The notes under the pieces: model-generated
The model's database searches: none
Told to the model about the DNA's origin: nothing
The model's input: only the letters and a program-made list of their open reading frames with translations
Program-made: the position numbers and the translations under genes
Source of the DNA: Erythrophleum ivorense
Lineage: Eukaryota > Streptophyta > Magnoliopsida > Fabales > Fabaceae
Assembly (NCBI GenBank): GCA_026724425.1
Contig: JAIUCV010000352.1
Location: 806,001 to 870,000 of the forward strand
Length of the DNA stretch: 64,000 nucleotides
Reading direction: 5' to 3'
In this document: positions 49,578 to 60,207 of the stretch, in pieces
Numbering within the stretch: the stretch's first letter is position 1
How the letters are laid out: every line of letters begins with the position of its first letter

Positions 49578-50460
49578 GACAAGAGTCTAAAAATAAAAAT
49601 ATTTTTTGCACCTATGGCAACTGAACTATTATATGTTTCTAGAATATTATTGTCTTACTAGAATTTTTATGATTCTCTTATGTGTAATAATATGTTCAAA
49701 TCCAATAAAGGATGCCATTGGTAAAGTTCATTATGGAAATTCAGTAGATTTAAGTGGACATCTCACGTGTCAGCCAGGTTCAAGTTATACAAAGTATAAA
49801 GTAGTTAAAGATTAACAAAGATGATCAATAGTTTATCAAAATATACGAAAAATATTATATATATATATATATGAACAGAAAATCTTATTTTCAATTTTTA
49901 TTTTTGTTATTTATATTTATATTTTTTCTAATTATAATTATTTTAGAAATGAATCATTTGTATTTTCTTTTATTTTTTAATTTCCAATTTCAAATTAGAT
50001 TAACAATTTCATTTTAATTGTTCAATACAATATACAAAAATAAATAAATTTTTAAAAAGAAAATTTCTCATAAAAATTTTAAAAAAATATTATGCTTCAT
50101 CTAAAAGAATTTTAAAAAATTATGGGACTCAAAGATTGAGACCCTGCATTCCATTGTCTTTTAAAAAAACAAAAATAAAAATAAAGAAAGAAAGTTTTGT
50201 GTGATGCAGGGTTAGAAAAAATTTTTTAAAAAAATTAAATATATGGGTTGGAAGAAATTACAGCGCAGCATATGAGTTAATAATTACTTCCACTATGAGA
50301 ATCATGTCAAAAAGCCGATAGGGGGAGGGCAATCAAGATTGATACAAGGGAAGGAAACAGAGCATGTATAACGGTATGAGGAGAAATAGTGGAAGGAACA
50401 CATGAGAACGATGATGAGAAGGTTCCCACACGTGCAGTCCAAGATTTGAGATAAGCATAA
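49578..50460. other. Unassigned AT-rich DNA with a TA microsatellite
   Basis: An AT-rich stretch with a pure TA run at 49856-49872 and A- and T-rich runs to about 50240. From 50310 to 50460 it is purine-rich. The frames of 60-73 codons on the minus strand (50302-50523) have no visible domain. It may contain the outer flank of the MULE. Confidence 0.5.
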
Positions 50461-50560
50461 GGGAAAATTAGTACGGAGGACCCAAACATTGCAAATATTA
50501 TTATGAAGGACCGAAAATTTCAATATTATGCTGAAGGACCAAAGTTTCTTTGACGGACAA
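50461..50560 (+). repeat. Candidate left terminus of the MULE with 28-bp repeats
   Basis: Three GAGGACCC/GAAGGACC cores at about 50477, 50506 and 50533 recur every 28-29 bases, each embedded in AATATTAT-rich sequence. Short repeated cores near an end are common in MULE termini, where transposase binds. No partner end is available in the window, so the boundary is a guess. Confidence 0.4.
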
Positions 50561-51164
50561 AAATACCCTTCGCTTCTATGCTGAATAATCCCCCCAAATC
50601 AAATCAAATCAAATTGTTGCCTTTTGCCCTTCAGACGATGCTAGTCGCTTCTCCCTCCCTCCATTGCCGATTTCTCCTGTAATTCAAAGTGGAAATCATT
50701 GGAAGTTTTCTCTCGCAACCAGTCGAAATCCATAGATAGCTTCTTGCTGGAGAGGCATCCTTCAACAGTTTGAACGACGCATGTGTTTGACGGGTTCTTC
50801 TGCGCTCAACAATCTGTGAAAAGCAAGATAAGCAGCACCTCTCCTTCGCACTTTCATTCCTTTGTAAATGCTAGACTTATGGGCAGTGAATGTGGGTATC
50901 GTTGGCAAAGAGGATTTGGGCAGTGAATGGCGAGGCTTTAGACCTGTGGATGTGAAATTTCTTCTGGCGTTGGATGAATGCTATTGTGTATTAGATATTG
51001 TTTTAAACCTGGATTTGGAATTTGGGATATGGGGTAAGTTGGGGGATAATGTGTCTGGAGAATTTGGGGATAAGTTAGGGATATGAAATTTCAATTTGAT
51101 GATCCAGTAGCGAGTGATGTGTTTGGAACTCAATGGTGTAAAATTTCCTAATTCCATTAGCAAA

Positions 51165-51535
51165 GTCCTTAAACCTGGGAGTAGTCTAAACTATGGTATA
51201 TCCCTAAACATGGTAGTAAATTTGCTGAAATTAAGTAGTAACATAACTAAAGTTGGAAATAAATCACCTAAAAACCAATAGTAGATGACAGTTCCTAAAA
51301 CTTGGTAGTAAATATCCTTAAGCACATGAGTAACATCCATAGATATGATAGTAACGGTTGTTCATGGTTCCTGATAAATTTCCTTAAAGGTAGCACAATT
51401 CTAAATGTGTTCAAATGAAGTAGGGCAATATGTGTGAATATCCCTAAACATGGTAGTATTTTTCCTGAAGTGCAATAATAACACACCTAAACCTAGTAGT
51501 AATGGGCTACAACACTAAAGTTGGTAATAATGTGA
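51165..51535 (+). repeat. Degenerate array of CCTAAAC..GTAGTAA motifs
   Basis: About 14 loose copies of a motif near CCTAAACNTGGTAGTAA, spaced irregularly at 20-40 bases; the best are near 51203, 51295, 51443 and 51486. The same motif recurs in the intron-6 MITE (53363) and between the two MULE genes (58895-59100). It lies between the leader and first assigned exon of the Ulp1-like gene. Confidence 0.6.
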
Positions 51536-53270
51536 CAAAATGAATGTATGAATTATTAATGGAGGTTGAGTATAGAATATTCATAATTTAATTGTATAAT
51601 GCAACATATATGACAAGATGTGTGCTACACAGATTTCCTATTTTGCTTGTTAGTTATAATGCAATGGTTGTATTACTTGTAGCTGGCATGTGTGAGTCAT
51701 TGTTAATCAGACTTGATTGTTTGTATAGGAAAAGATTAGATATGGTTTCTTTGATTGTTTATGGCCATGGTACTGATTTGTAACTATCAGGATAGAGTAC
51801 AATGGAGGATAAAGACAATACCTCACATAAATACAGATCTGGATTGCAAAAGTTCAGGTGCTCTTTTTTTATATTTTATGACATGGTGATGATTTATGGT
51901 AATCAAAAAAAGACTTAATCAAGTGGGTGTTTTCATTTCCAGGGCTGAATTTTATAATAAAAAAATAAAGGAAAGTTTCATAATGTTAAAGAGGTAAGCA
52001 ACATTATTGTTGTAGAGCAAATGATGTCCAAAATATGGTGGGAAAATGAGTAACATCATTAGTTATCCTTCTACAGGGGAATGCTACAATTCTAGCAGAG
52101 TGGCAGAAATTGGAGCCAAGTGAGCAAAAGAGGTATAAGGATGAAGCTTATGAAGAGCGAATGGAGCACAAGAAAGAGCATGTTTGTGGAAAATCCTATG
52201 TAAGAAAAAATTCATTGTTAAGCATCCCTGAAATCTCTCATTTAATGAGTTCATGCTATGTGATTGAATTATTTGTGTTCTATAGATACCAATTGGGACA
52301 AGGTGCTCGCCCTCTCAGTTTAAGGAAGCTGTTGAATTTATCGGAGGTAACACTGTGCACAATAAATTAGTGAAGGAACTAGGGTTTGGAAAATTGCTAG
52401 ATTTGGCATTCCAAACTCTATCAAAGGACTTGTGTATAGAGCTTGTTGCAGCCTTTGATGTTCCAACTAGATCACTATCCATCAGAGGCAAACGAATACC
52501 ACTCAAAGCCAAAGATGTCCATGGCATAATGGGCATTCCCATCGGTGGCCAGCCTATACCTGATGTTTAGAGGGAAAAGGCATGGATGTAATCAGAAGAA
52601 AGTTCAAGGGAAAAAAGTTAAAGGATGTGAAAGAAATGATATTAAGAGGTAAGGCTGGCAGAGATTTCAAGTGGGCTTTTTTGCTATTGCCTTAGGGACT
52701 TTCCTATGCCCGACCTCTAGTTTATACGTGAATGACAAAATGCTTCCTGCAATTGTAGACATCGACTATGCAGCCATGTATGACTGGATAGAACTTGTCC
52801 TGTCTACTTTTGTAAAGAAAGTGGTAAGCTTCAAAAAAGCTCCACATAAAAGAGTAGAGAAGAAGAGTATTGGAGGATATTTGCCACTCCTGATGTTATG
52901 GTTTGTTACTTGTATATTTATTTAACCTATTATTTCACACATCTGACAAGTTTAATTTTGGTCAGTATTTTTTCCTGCAGCATTTTCCTCTTGGAGATGT
53001 AGTTGTACCCAGCAATGTTAATGCTATCAAGTTTTGGACCCAACAACGCATCCAAGAAAGGGTTAAACTTGAGAAGGAGCATGCTCAGGTAAGTTACTCT
53101 CTATATGTGGATATATATGATAATACTACTGTATACGATTATTTGGTAATTAGCTAACTATTTTAACATTACTTGTGGATGCAGGGAATCTTTAATACCA
53201 AAGGCCCACGTGCATTCCCTTTGGAATCTGCATTTCATCATCCGGTACCACTTCCTATATTTGAAGTAAC

Positions 53271-53437
53271 TCAAGGGAGAATTGGAGTTAACATATTTCT
53301 ACCGCAAAGGACCTATTACCACTGGATTTAAGGTGTTTTGCTTTAAGTTAGTGGTAATCTATCCTAAACCTAGTGGTAACAGGTCCTGTTGAGAAATTTT
53401 TCTCTTTATTTAGATCCCCAACGTTAATTCTCCTTGA
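53271..53437. mobile_element. Fold-back MITE (about 167 bp) in intron 6 of the Ulp1-like gene
   Basis: An inner arm AGGACCTATTACCACTGG (53309-53326) pairs with CTAGTGGTAACAGGTCCT (53369-53386) in reverse complement with few mismatches. An outer arm TCAAGGGAGAATTGGAG (53271 on) pairs partly with GTTAATTCTCCTTGA (53423-53437). The piece lies between donor GTAACT at 53266 and acceptor TTGTAG at 53502, so it would have been spliced out. No target duplication was identified. It carries the CCTAAACCTAGTGGTAA motif seen elsewhere in the MULE. Confidence 0.55.
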
Positions 53438-54026
53438 ATATCAATTGTGTTAAGGGTTCTTATGTATCTATGAACTAACTATTATCCGTGGGAACCTTGT
53501 AGGGTATCAAGAAAATGTATAAAAGACTTCTGACCTTTGCTCATGGCTTTGCTGAAGATTTGTTGATGTTGCAGATAGAACTTACCAGCCTTACCCATGC
53601 AGTGAATCTTGTGGGTGACATGGAGGAAACCTCTATAGGCAACGTGGCTAGTAATAAGGTAGGGGATGGAGAAGAAGCAGCTATATCACCTGAGCACATG
53701 TCAAGCGGAGATGGGGAGGATGAGGAATTGGAAGAATCATCCAGAAGGGCTAGTGAGACTGAGCTGAAGAAGAGGAAAACACCAGATGCCCCTAGCCCGA
53801 AGGATAAAGTTGAGGGACAAGAACACCCACGCAGGTTAGTGCAACAACGTCAAAGAGCCATCAAATGGTCGCCATCTGTGGAGGAAGCCCTCAATGCCAT
53901 AACAGAGAAAAAGAAAAAGGCAGTGTATGAATATTGCACTTCACATGTTGCCCAGGCAAATAGCAATAAGTATGTGTATTAGTATGAAAAAATTCATATG
54001 TTTATATAATTTAGGTTGGTTATTTC

Positions 54027-56828
54027 TGTGACAACCCACCCTTCTAATCATTGTAATTATAGTTAAATATACGATTAATAATTAATTATCAAGGTTTGAG
54101 TGGTTACAATTTATGGCATTATGAAAATATGGGGAAAATTTGAACCTTGATGTTAGGGTCATCACCATACCACCTCAACAAAATAAAATTTGCATAAAAG
54201 AAATCCTACTACCATAAGGGGTTTATGATTCAACCGTCCATCAATTTCAATACCCAATAACCTCCCACAAGTGTTCCTATATCATCTCTTACCATTACCG
54301 TTGAAGAAATTAGGGTTTCTAGGCTAAAAGGAGTAGGTTAGGGACTTGCGCCGTGGCCTATACCTTCCCCGCCGTGGCCAAGTTGCTCTCTAGAATCACT
54401 AGACAAATTTCACAATGTCACGTGCGGCGAGTTGGACCTTCGCCGCGGCGGAAACGCCTCCTGGAACTATTATTCTCAACTCCCACGATTCTTACCTTAA
54501 CGCAATATATTTGTGCCGCGGTGAGTTTTGCTTCTAACTAACCCTTATTTTATTTCCTCGACTTGCGCCGCAGCAGGACCTATTACGCCGCGATAAGTTC
54601 CTGTTCTGTCATCCTCCTTGGCGATTTTTTTCCACTTTGCGCCGCGGCGAGATCTATCAAGCAGCAATGCTCCTTGCCACTATTACTCCCCAAGTCAGTT
54701 TTCCACCCTTGCGCCGTGGCGAGATTAGTTATGCCGCGGCACCCTTCAAATCTGTCTCTCATTTAGCCGTGGTGAAGCCTTCTTAGCCTCGGCGAGACTC
54801 CCTCCTGTGACTACATTATCCAAATTTTGCCCCCTTCACTCTAAATCTCATCTTAGAAACACTTCAGGTCCACCTTCCCTTATTTTATGTGATTCTAATG
54901 GTGTTTATCTACCCTATTTACCCATCAATCCGTCCATTACCATTGCAAAACTTAAATACTACTTCATATTTGCCCAACTAGCTCATATTAGCAAATTCAT
55001 GAATATATGATAGCAAGAACACATGCATTAGCAACAATTAACATCCCATGCACATTCCATAGAGATTCTATTTAACAATAGCTTATGTCCACATCCAAGG
55101 CATCATATGACTACAATTCCCATATGGTAATCCATATCACAATTTCAACAAAACTATATATATATGATACTATAAGTTCATACATTAATATTCAACTATA
55201 ATGAGACTTAAATTCTTAACGGTTACATTTCAATCAAACAAAATATGAACGCCTACACTTAGCAACATGAATACATGATGATGCTATGTAAACTAATAAC
55301 AAAATTGCATCTCTACTAATAAGCCAGCCTAAGTGTAGCCTTCTCCCATATGTTAGAGCTCATGGATTTTCATCCACTTGCTTCCCTTTATCCTTACCCA
55401 AAGAACCTTCACATGAAATGTTAATCCCATGAAACAGGGCGAGATATAAATCTCAGTAACCAAGGCAATTCCATCATATATCCAGTTTAATTAGCATATA
55501 TGCATAAATCAAAATCAACATCAGAATCATATACATCATACCAGCAAATGAAACAATTAGGCTATCATGATTACTATCCCATATTAGCAATCATATTATC
55601 ACATGTTAAAGGCCATTAACACCGGGAGAGGCCCGTCCACAGCACCCACTCCCTATTGAGCACAACCAGGGCTCAATGTATTTGGGTTTGATCATAACCC
55701 GGTGCTCGATCGAAGCACATGCACGGGTGGTAGTCACGCCACAACTGCATTATGGACTCACAAGGTCCGATCATAATTCAACAAATAGCCAACCAATTCA
55801 TTCAACATTTCAAATCATTCATATACAGCAACATATGAAATTAAATCAGATAGATACATGGAATTAATATAAACCCCAGTTACCTCACTCGTAGACAAAT
55901 TTGCAACAGCCATCACAAATCCCAAAATTCGGATTAAAGTGTCCTTCATCAGAAAACTCAATATTCCACCCAAAATCCTAAGCAAATTTGTATAGAATTA
56001 ATACCCATTTTATAAATCAGCTATGGGGGTCTCAAATTAACAAATGAAGCATCAAAATGGAGGGTTTAAACTTACCCAAGGTCAGCCCTAACCTCAACCT
56101 ACGAATTTCACCAAGAAAATCCCCAAATTTTCACATTTCAGATTTTGGGTAGGGTGAAAATACTCCAAATGAAAAACTAATCAGACCAAATTAAAGAGAA
56201 AGATGAGGGGATTAAGTTGTATAACTATTACCTTGACTGAATCTTGCTTTAAATGTGAGAAAATGCAGAATTCTTGCCCCCAACCCTAGCCTCCTTCTCA
56301 ACCTCCGAATTTTGAGATGTGTTTTGTATTTTAGCAAGTGTGAGGAAGAGGCTGATGTATTAGGGTTTTAGTTGGGTTTATGTTAGGTCAAAAATGGGTC
56401 ATGGGTTGCTCCAAGGTCCATCTCCATTTGGGCTTCAGATTTTAAGTTGTTGGGCAAGTTTCAAGGTGTTGGGTTACTGAAATTCAATTGGGCCAGCCCA
56501 AGTTTTAAGAGCCCAAAGGTTTTGGGTCTGCACAAGGGTTTTTGGGCTAATTATAAGAGCCTATATAAGGTGAGTATTGGGCCTCTATCACATTGGATCA
56601 AGTTGGGTCTGCACCTAGCTTATTGGGCCTCCATTAGCCTCTTATCATGGCCTCCTACATTAATTTGGGTCTAGATGAAATTTCTCTCCCAATTAAATCT
56701 CAAACCTATATTAATAAATTTACATTTCTAAAATCTTCATTTACTTAACTTACCTAATTATCCCATATTAGTTATTCTTAATTAATCTAATATATGATTA
56801 ATACCTTAATTAATTATGAGGTGTTACA
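54027..56828. mobile_element. Solo R2 LTR, duplication ATTTC, in intron 7 of the Ulp1-like gene
   Basis: A 2802-base LTR running TGTGACAACCCACCC ... AATTATGAGGTGTTACA. ATTTC is found at 54022-54026 and 56829-56833, a perfect target-site duplication. It is the full-length copy of the family truncated at 36974-39064. Its left third contains a regular GC-box array (54345-54795); the right two thirds are AT-rich and include CTCGATCGAAGCACATGCAC near 55706. It separates exon 7 from exon 8 of the Ulp1-like gene and lies two bases before the AG of the 3' splice site. No internal retroelement sequence is present. Confidence 0.9.
54345..54795. repeat. 72-bp tandem array of paired GCCGCGGC boxes in the R2 LTR
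   Basis: First boxes of each unit lie at about 54350, 54420, 54495 (weak), 54567, 54641, 54713 and 54766; most intervals are 70-75 bases and the last is 53. A second box follows each first box by 20-22 bases (54371, 54442, 54515, 54587, 54661, 54733, 54786). The best box is GCGCCGCGGCGAG with the palindrome CCGCGG; others have CG decayed to TG or CA. The array is a GC- and CpG-rich island in otherwise AT-rich DNA. Confidence 0.8.
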
Positions 56829-58239
56829 ATTTCAGTTGATGTCGCTGACAGTGGAAATGTATTTGATATACTAATGTTAGTGAGTGAATGTGTCTGCTTT
56901 GTTTGTTACTAGGGTAGTAGTTGATTTATTTGACTTTTACCTTACCCATGAGGAGTGCCAGTGCCTTGGTTGACAGAAGTGGATCAGCACATAAGTGAGT
57001 TTAACCTTTGCATGCCTCGACTAGTGTAAAATTTTAAAAAGTGATTAACATATGCTTGTGTTTGTTGGGTATGTGTAGGTGATGACCATGGTGTGTCGAG
57101 TGCTTATGGAAGACCAAAAGCGGGAGAACTTGACTGTCAGATGACATATTTTGGATGGAGATTTCATGGTAACTAATATGTCTTTCCTTCACATCATATT
57201 ATCGTTAATGATCTTTTGCTTTTAAGCCCTAATTTGATACACTATGAAATTGTTGGTATAGAGAACCCTCTTGAAACCTATCAAGCAGTATAATATGGAT
57301 CATTTGCTGGAAAAACTGTGGCCTGATAAAGTAGGCTATAACATCATGGACTGCACCTTGGTAACGTACTTATAGGGTATTTTTAATTTTCTGTTGACCT
57401 GGCCTCCTGGAAAGTGTTGGTTATTTGGAAATGGTTGCAGGTATTCGCCCCTGTGCTATTTATAGACCACTGGTTCTGCTTTGCTCTAGACCCTCATGCA
57501 TGTATTTTATATATTCTTGACTTGTTGAGTCAACAGACCAATGTAGGCCAGAGAAAGATGGCCCATATTACTGTAAGATTAGGCTGTGTTGTAGTGGAAT
57601 GTAGTTGTTAAAGTTAATTGTCATGATTAAGCTGTGTGTGATACTTTCTGGGTGATATAATAGAAAGACCGGTTAGCCACGCTATTAAAATTGTTGAAAC
57701 CAGAGAGATTTGTGGCAGCAGGCCTAGTTGTCACGGTGAAATACATTGACTTGCCCCAACAGCCAAACATGTAAGTGAATTACTTTATGCCAACAATATT
57801 TGTAGTACTGTATGGATAGCCTGACTTTATGATATCTTATCTGTTGCTCAGTGATGATTGTGGCATATATTTGATAAAATACTTGTAACTGTGGATTGGG
57901 GAAGCAAAGCCTGAATGGGAAAGGCGCACCATGCCAACATATACTTCAGTTTGAGCATATCTTTTATTGTTTGTTATAGTTTACTACCTGGTGGCTCATG
58001 GGTAAATGGTTTTGGTTTTAGGAAGAGTTGGATGCATTCTGTGTCTAACTCATGTGGGACTTGGTGAACCATCCACTCAACAAGTGCCGGGGTGATGTAA
58101 TGGCAGTTGCAAGGGCGAGAATCAAAGGGAAGCAAACTAGGAAGTCGTAATGCATTGATAGTTTTCTCCCCAAAACTTTGTCCTATTGTAGTTGCAGACA
58201 GAAATTGTAAACTTGTAAACCTTGTAAACTAACGGTTGT

Positions 58240-58766
58240 AAATAGCTTGTGAATGAACAACTATGAATCCAGCACCCAATTTTCTATCATTGCAATCTTT
58301 ACTTTGTAGTATCAATAAATTGGTATCAGAGCAATGAAAATGTCCAACATAAACTTAGTTAACATTTACCAGCATGCCATTTCACTTATCAACTACATTT
58401 TGGCAGATTTGAAACACGTTTGCAGACATTTTCATCCTGAACAACTTGCAGACATTATGACAAAAGTTTTGGCAAAGGCCACATTTAAATATCTGAAAAT
58501 GATGATGGATGGGTGTTTGCAGCAAAAGTGGCAAGGAGGAGTGTTGGTTTGTGCGACTTTTACTGCTACTGATTTTATGGCTTTACAATCTTTTGTTCAT
58601 GTGATTTTTGAATAAGTCAAAGTTAACTTAGATTTAAGATTGTTCAAATTTAAGTATATTCAGATTGAAGTTTGTTTGAATTTTATTAGCAAAGATTATG
58701 TAAGTTCTGTTGGATAAAGTTGTATAAATTCAAAGCTTGTGATTGAACAACTATGAATCCATGAAT
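58240..58766 (+). mobile_element. Ty1/copia deletion derivative (primer site joined to pol C-terminus)
   Basis: A perfect primer-binding site TGGTATCAGAGC (58321-58332) is followed at once by a short frame (58334-58615) whose EQLADIMTKVLAKATFKYLK phrase is the usual end of copia RNase H. Next come a purine run GGCAAGGAGGAG and TGTTGG at 58542-58547, a typical 3' LTR start. The phrase GCTTGTGA(A/T)TGAACAACTA occurs in both flanks (58242 and 58735), as expected for LTR remnants. Almost the whole gag-pol is therefore missing. The 5' LTR is cut at its left and the 3' LTR ends near 58766; both limits are approximate. Confidence 0.6.
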
Positions 58767-58889
58767 CCAGTATTCTGTGGGCCTATGATTATAACAAGAT
58801 TATGAAATTTCTTGAGTTGGTTTGTTTTTTTGCCTACATATTATAGTCTATTTGGTTAAGGTCCACTGAGACATGGCATATCACTAAGT

Positions 58890-59105
58890 TAGCCATTAAC
58901 GTCCTAAACTCATTGCCTGAATATGGTAGTAAAATCTCTGAAGGCCACTAGTAATATCTCAAAAATATGTAGCAACGGGCGTATGCAACACTAGTAATTA
59001 GTCTTTGGAAGGTCCTAAAAAATAGACGAAAATGTGCTTAAATCCAGTAGTGATCCACCTAAACCTCATGGTAATAGTTTTAAAACTCTATCCCACTAGA
59101 TTGTG
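58890..59105 (+). repeat. Second cluster of the CCTAAAC..GTAGTAA motif
   Basis: Loose copies at about 58902, 58925, 58945, 58990, 59040 and 59070 (CCTAAACCTCATGGTAATAG is the best). They lie between the two converging MULE genes and match the array at 51165-51535. Confidence 0.5.
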
Positions 59106-60030
59106 AATAACAAGGATTCGCAAAAACGAAAACCAGAAGAGGAATAATTGGTCTGCTGACTATATTTTTTTTCTTTCTTTCTGATGACCTGCCAATGGTG
59201 GATTGTTGTTTAGTATTATACCAATGGTGGATTGTAAGATCAGTCCTTGGATACTAAATAGAATCCAAAATCTAAAATCTGAACATTTAGTTGCTGAAAA
59301 TCCTCACGCTGGCTGAATCCCCTGACATCCTTCTCCAGGTTGATGAATCCTCAAAGTTCAAGGGTGCCTCTGGATCTGCTATGTGTGATACTATATGGGT
59401 TGATCATTTTCAGGAAGTTGTGTGTTATAAATCTCATAAGCCAAGCTAGTTGCTGTTTTTTCATCAACAAGGCATAGAGGGTGCAAACCAGTAGTGTTGG
59501 TTGCAACTAAAATTGTGATTCATGGGCAGTAAAATAAGCTGGAGTTCTGATACAACAATGAACAACAGCTGCATTCAGATGCTTTTCAGTCATGCCCTTA
59601 AAATAAAATGACTTGAGTACCTCAAGTGCAGAAGTTCCATGCATGGATGAAAATGCGTGGCATATTTTTTTTATTTGCTCTAGACCCCAAGGAAAGTTAA
59701 AGATGATCAACCTCCATTTATATTTGAGAAGGAAAAGTTACAAAACTAACAAAAAATGGCATAGTATGGAGGGAAAAATGCACAAACATGCCTACACCTA
59801 AACCTTCCAGTGGAGGCTTTAATGATCAGTTCAATCAAATACTAATATGCTATAAATTCTTTTCATAACTTGTGCACAGAAATTTGACATAAACAAATAT
59901 TACATACACATAGCACTTGTAACACATGCTTCATTTTCATTACTTTCCATTCGTATTACATATAGTTGCCAATAGCCCAACAAATTCGGACACTTCACTT
60001 CCCTGCAACTAATCTTTACATGTCCCTGAT
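59106..60030. other. Intergenic DNA between the MULE genes
   Basis: A near-repeat CCAATGGTGGATTGT occurs at 59191 and 59221. The overlapping frames at 59507-59710 (minus) and 59613-59801 (plus) show no recognisable domain. Nothing else could be assigned. Confidence 0.45.
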
Positions 60031-60207
60031 GCATGTACAAAAAAATCAATTATATCTGCCCATGTATAAAAATAGCCTAACTGTCATAACTTCAAAAAAT
60101 AGGTTCTATCTACCCATGTACAAAAGAGCCTAACTTTTAGACTTTCAAATAAAAAAAGGTTGTGTCTATTCATGTACAAACACCCATGTACAAACAGAGC
60201 CTAACTT
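60030..60207. repeat. Tandem repeat, unit about 55 bp, downstream of the transposase
   Basis: The phrase CCCATGTA(C/T)AAAA followed by AGCCTAACT recurs at about 60059, 60113 and 60182, with partial copies at 60033 and 60169. It lies just beyond the transposase stop codon and may belong to the 3' untranslated part of the MULE. Confidence 0.6.

Larger units (their letters stand above)
51802..58150 (+). pseudogene. Ulp1/SENP-like (C48) cysteine protease gene of a MULE, about 15 exons
   Basis: Ulp1 enzymes cut SUMO-type tags. Exons bounded by GT-AG sites are inferred at 51802-51857, 51943-51993, 52077-52199, 52286-52900, 52981-53088, 53185-53265, 53503-53969, 56836-56875, 56913-56994, 57079-57168, 57262-57360, 57441-57572, 57664-57770, 57852-57958 and 58022-58150, about 760 codons. 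The N-terminus resembles an HMG box (WQKLEPSEQKRYKDEA). Exon 4 holds the TRCSP, GFGKLL and DVHGIMGIP motifs of the plant domain found before Ulp1 in MULEs. Exon 7 is acidic and lysine-rich. The protease shows His in DHW (57468-57470), Asp in ILDLL (57519-57521), Gln in LPQQ and Cys in DDCGIYLIKYL (57859-57861). The end is basic. Frameshifts in exon 4 and stops in exons 9, 10, 14 and 15 make it a pseudogene. Introns 6 and 7 hold a MITE and a solo LTR. The start ATG at 51802 is chosen for fit with exon 2; phase at exon 3 is off by one or two. Confidence 0.8.

Noticed and set aside
50868..51086. 72-codon frame upstream of the Ulp1-like gene.
   Set aside because: It has internal near-repeats but no domain, and lies between the leader and first assigned exon; it could be untranslated leader or intron.
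52315..52542. Minus-strand 75-codon frame opposite exon 4.
   Set aside because: It is the antisense shadow of the Ulp1-associated domain on the plus strand.
54345..54795. Regularly spaced GC-rich repeats that at first resemble a CRISPR-like or other spaced array.
   Set aside because: The window is plant nuclear DNA, the units include the sequence between boxes, and the array is contained in a solo LTR; it is a tandem repeat.
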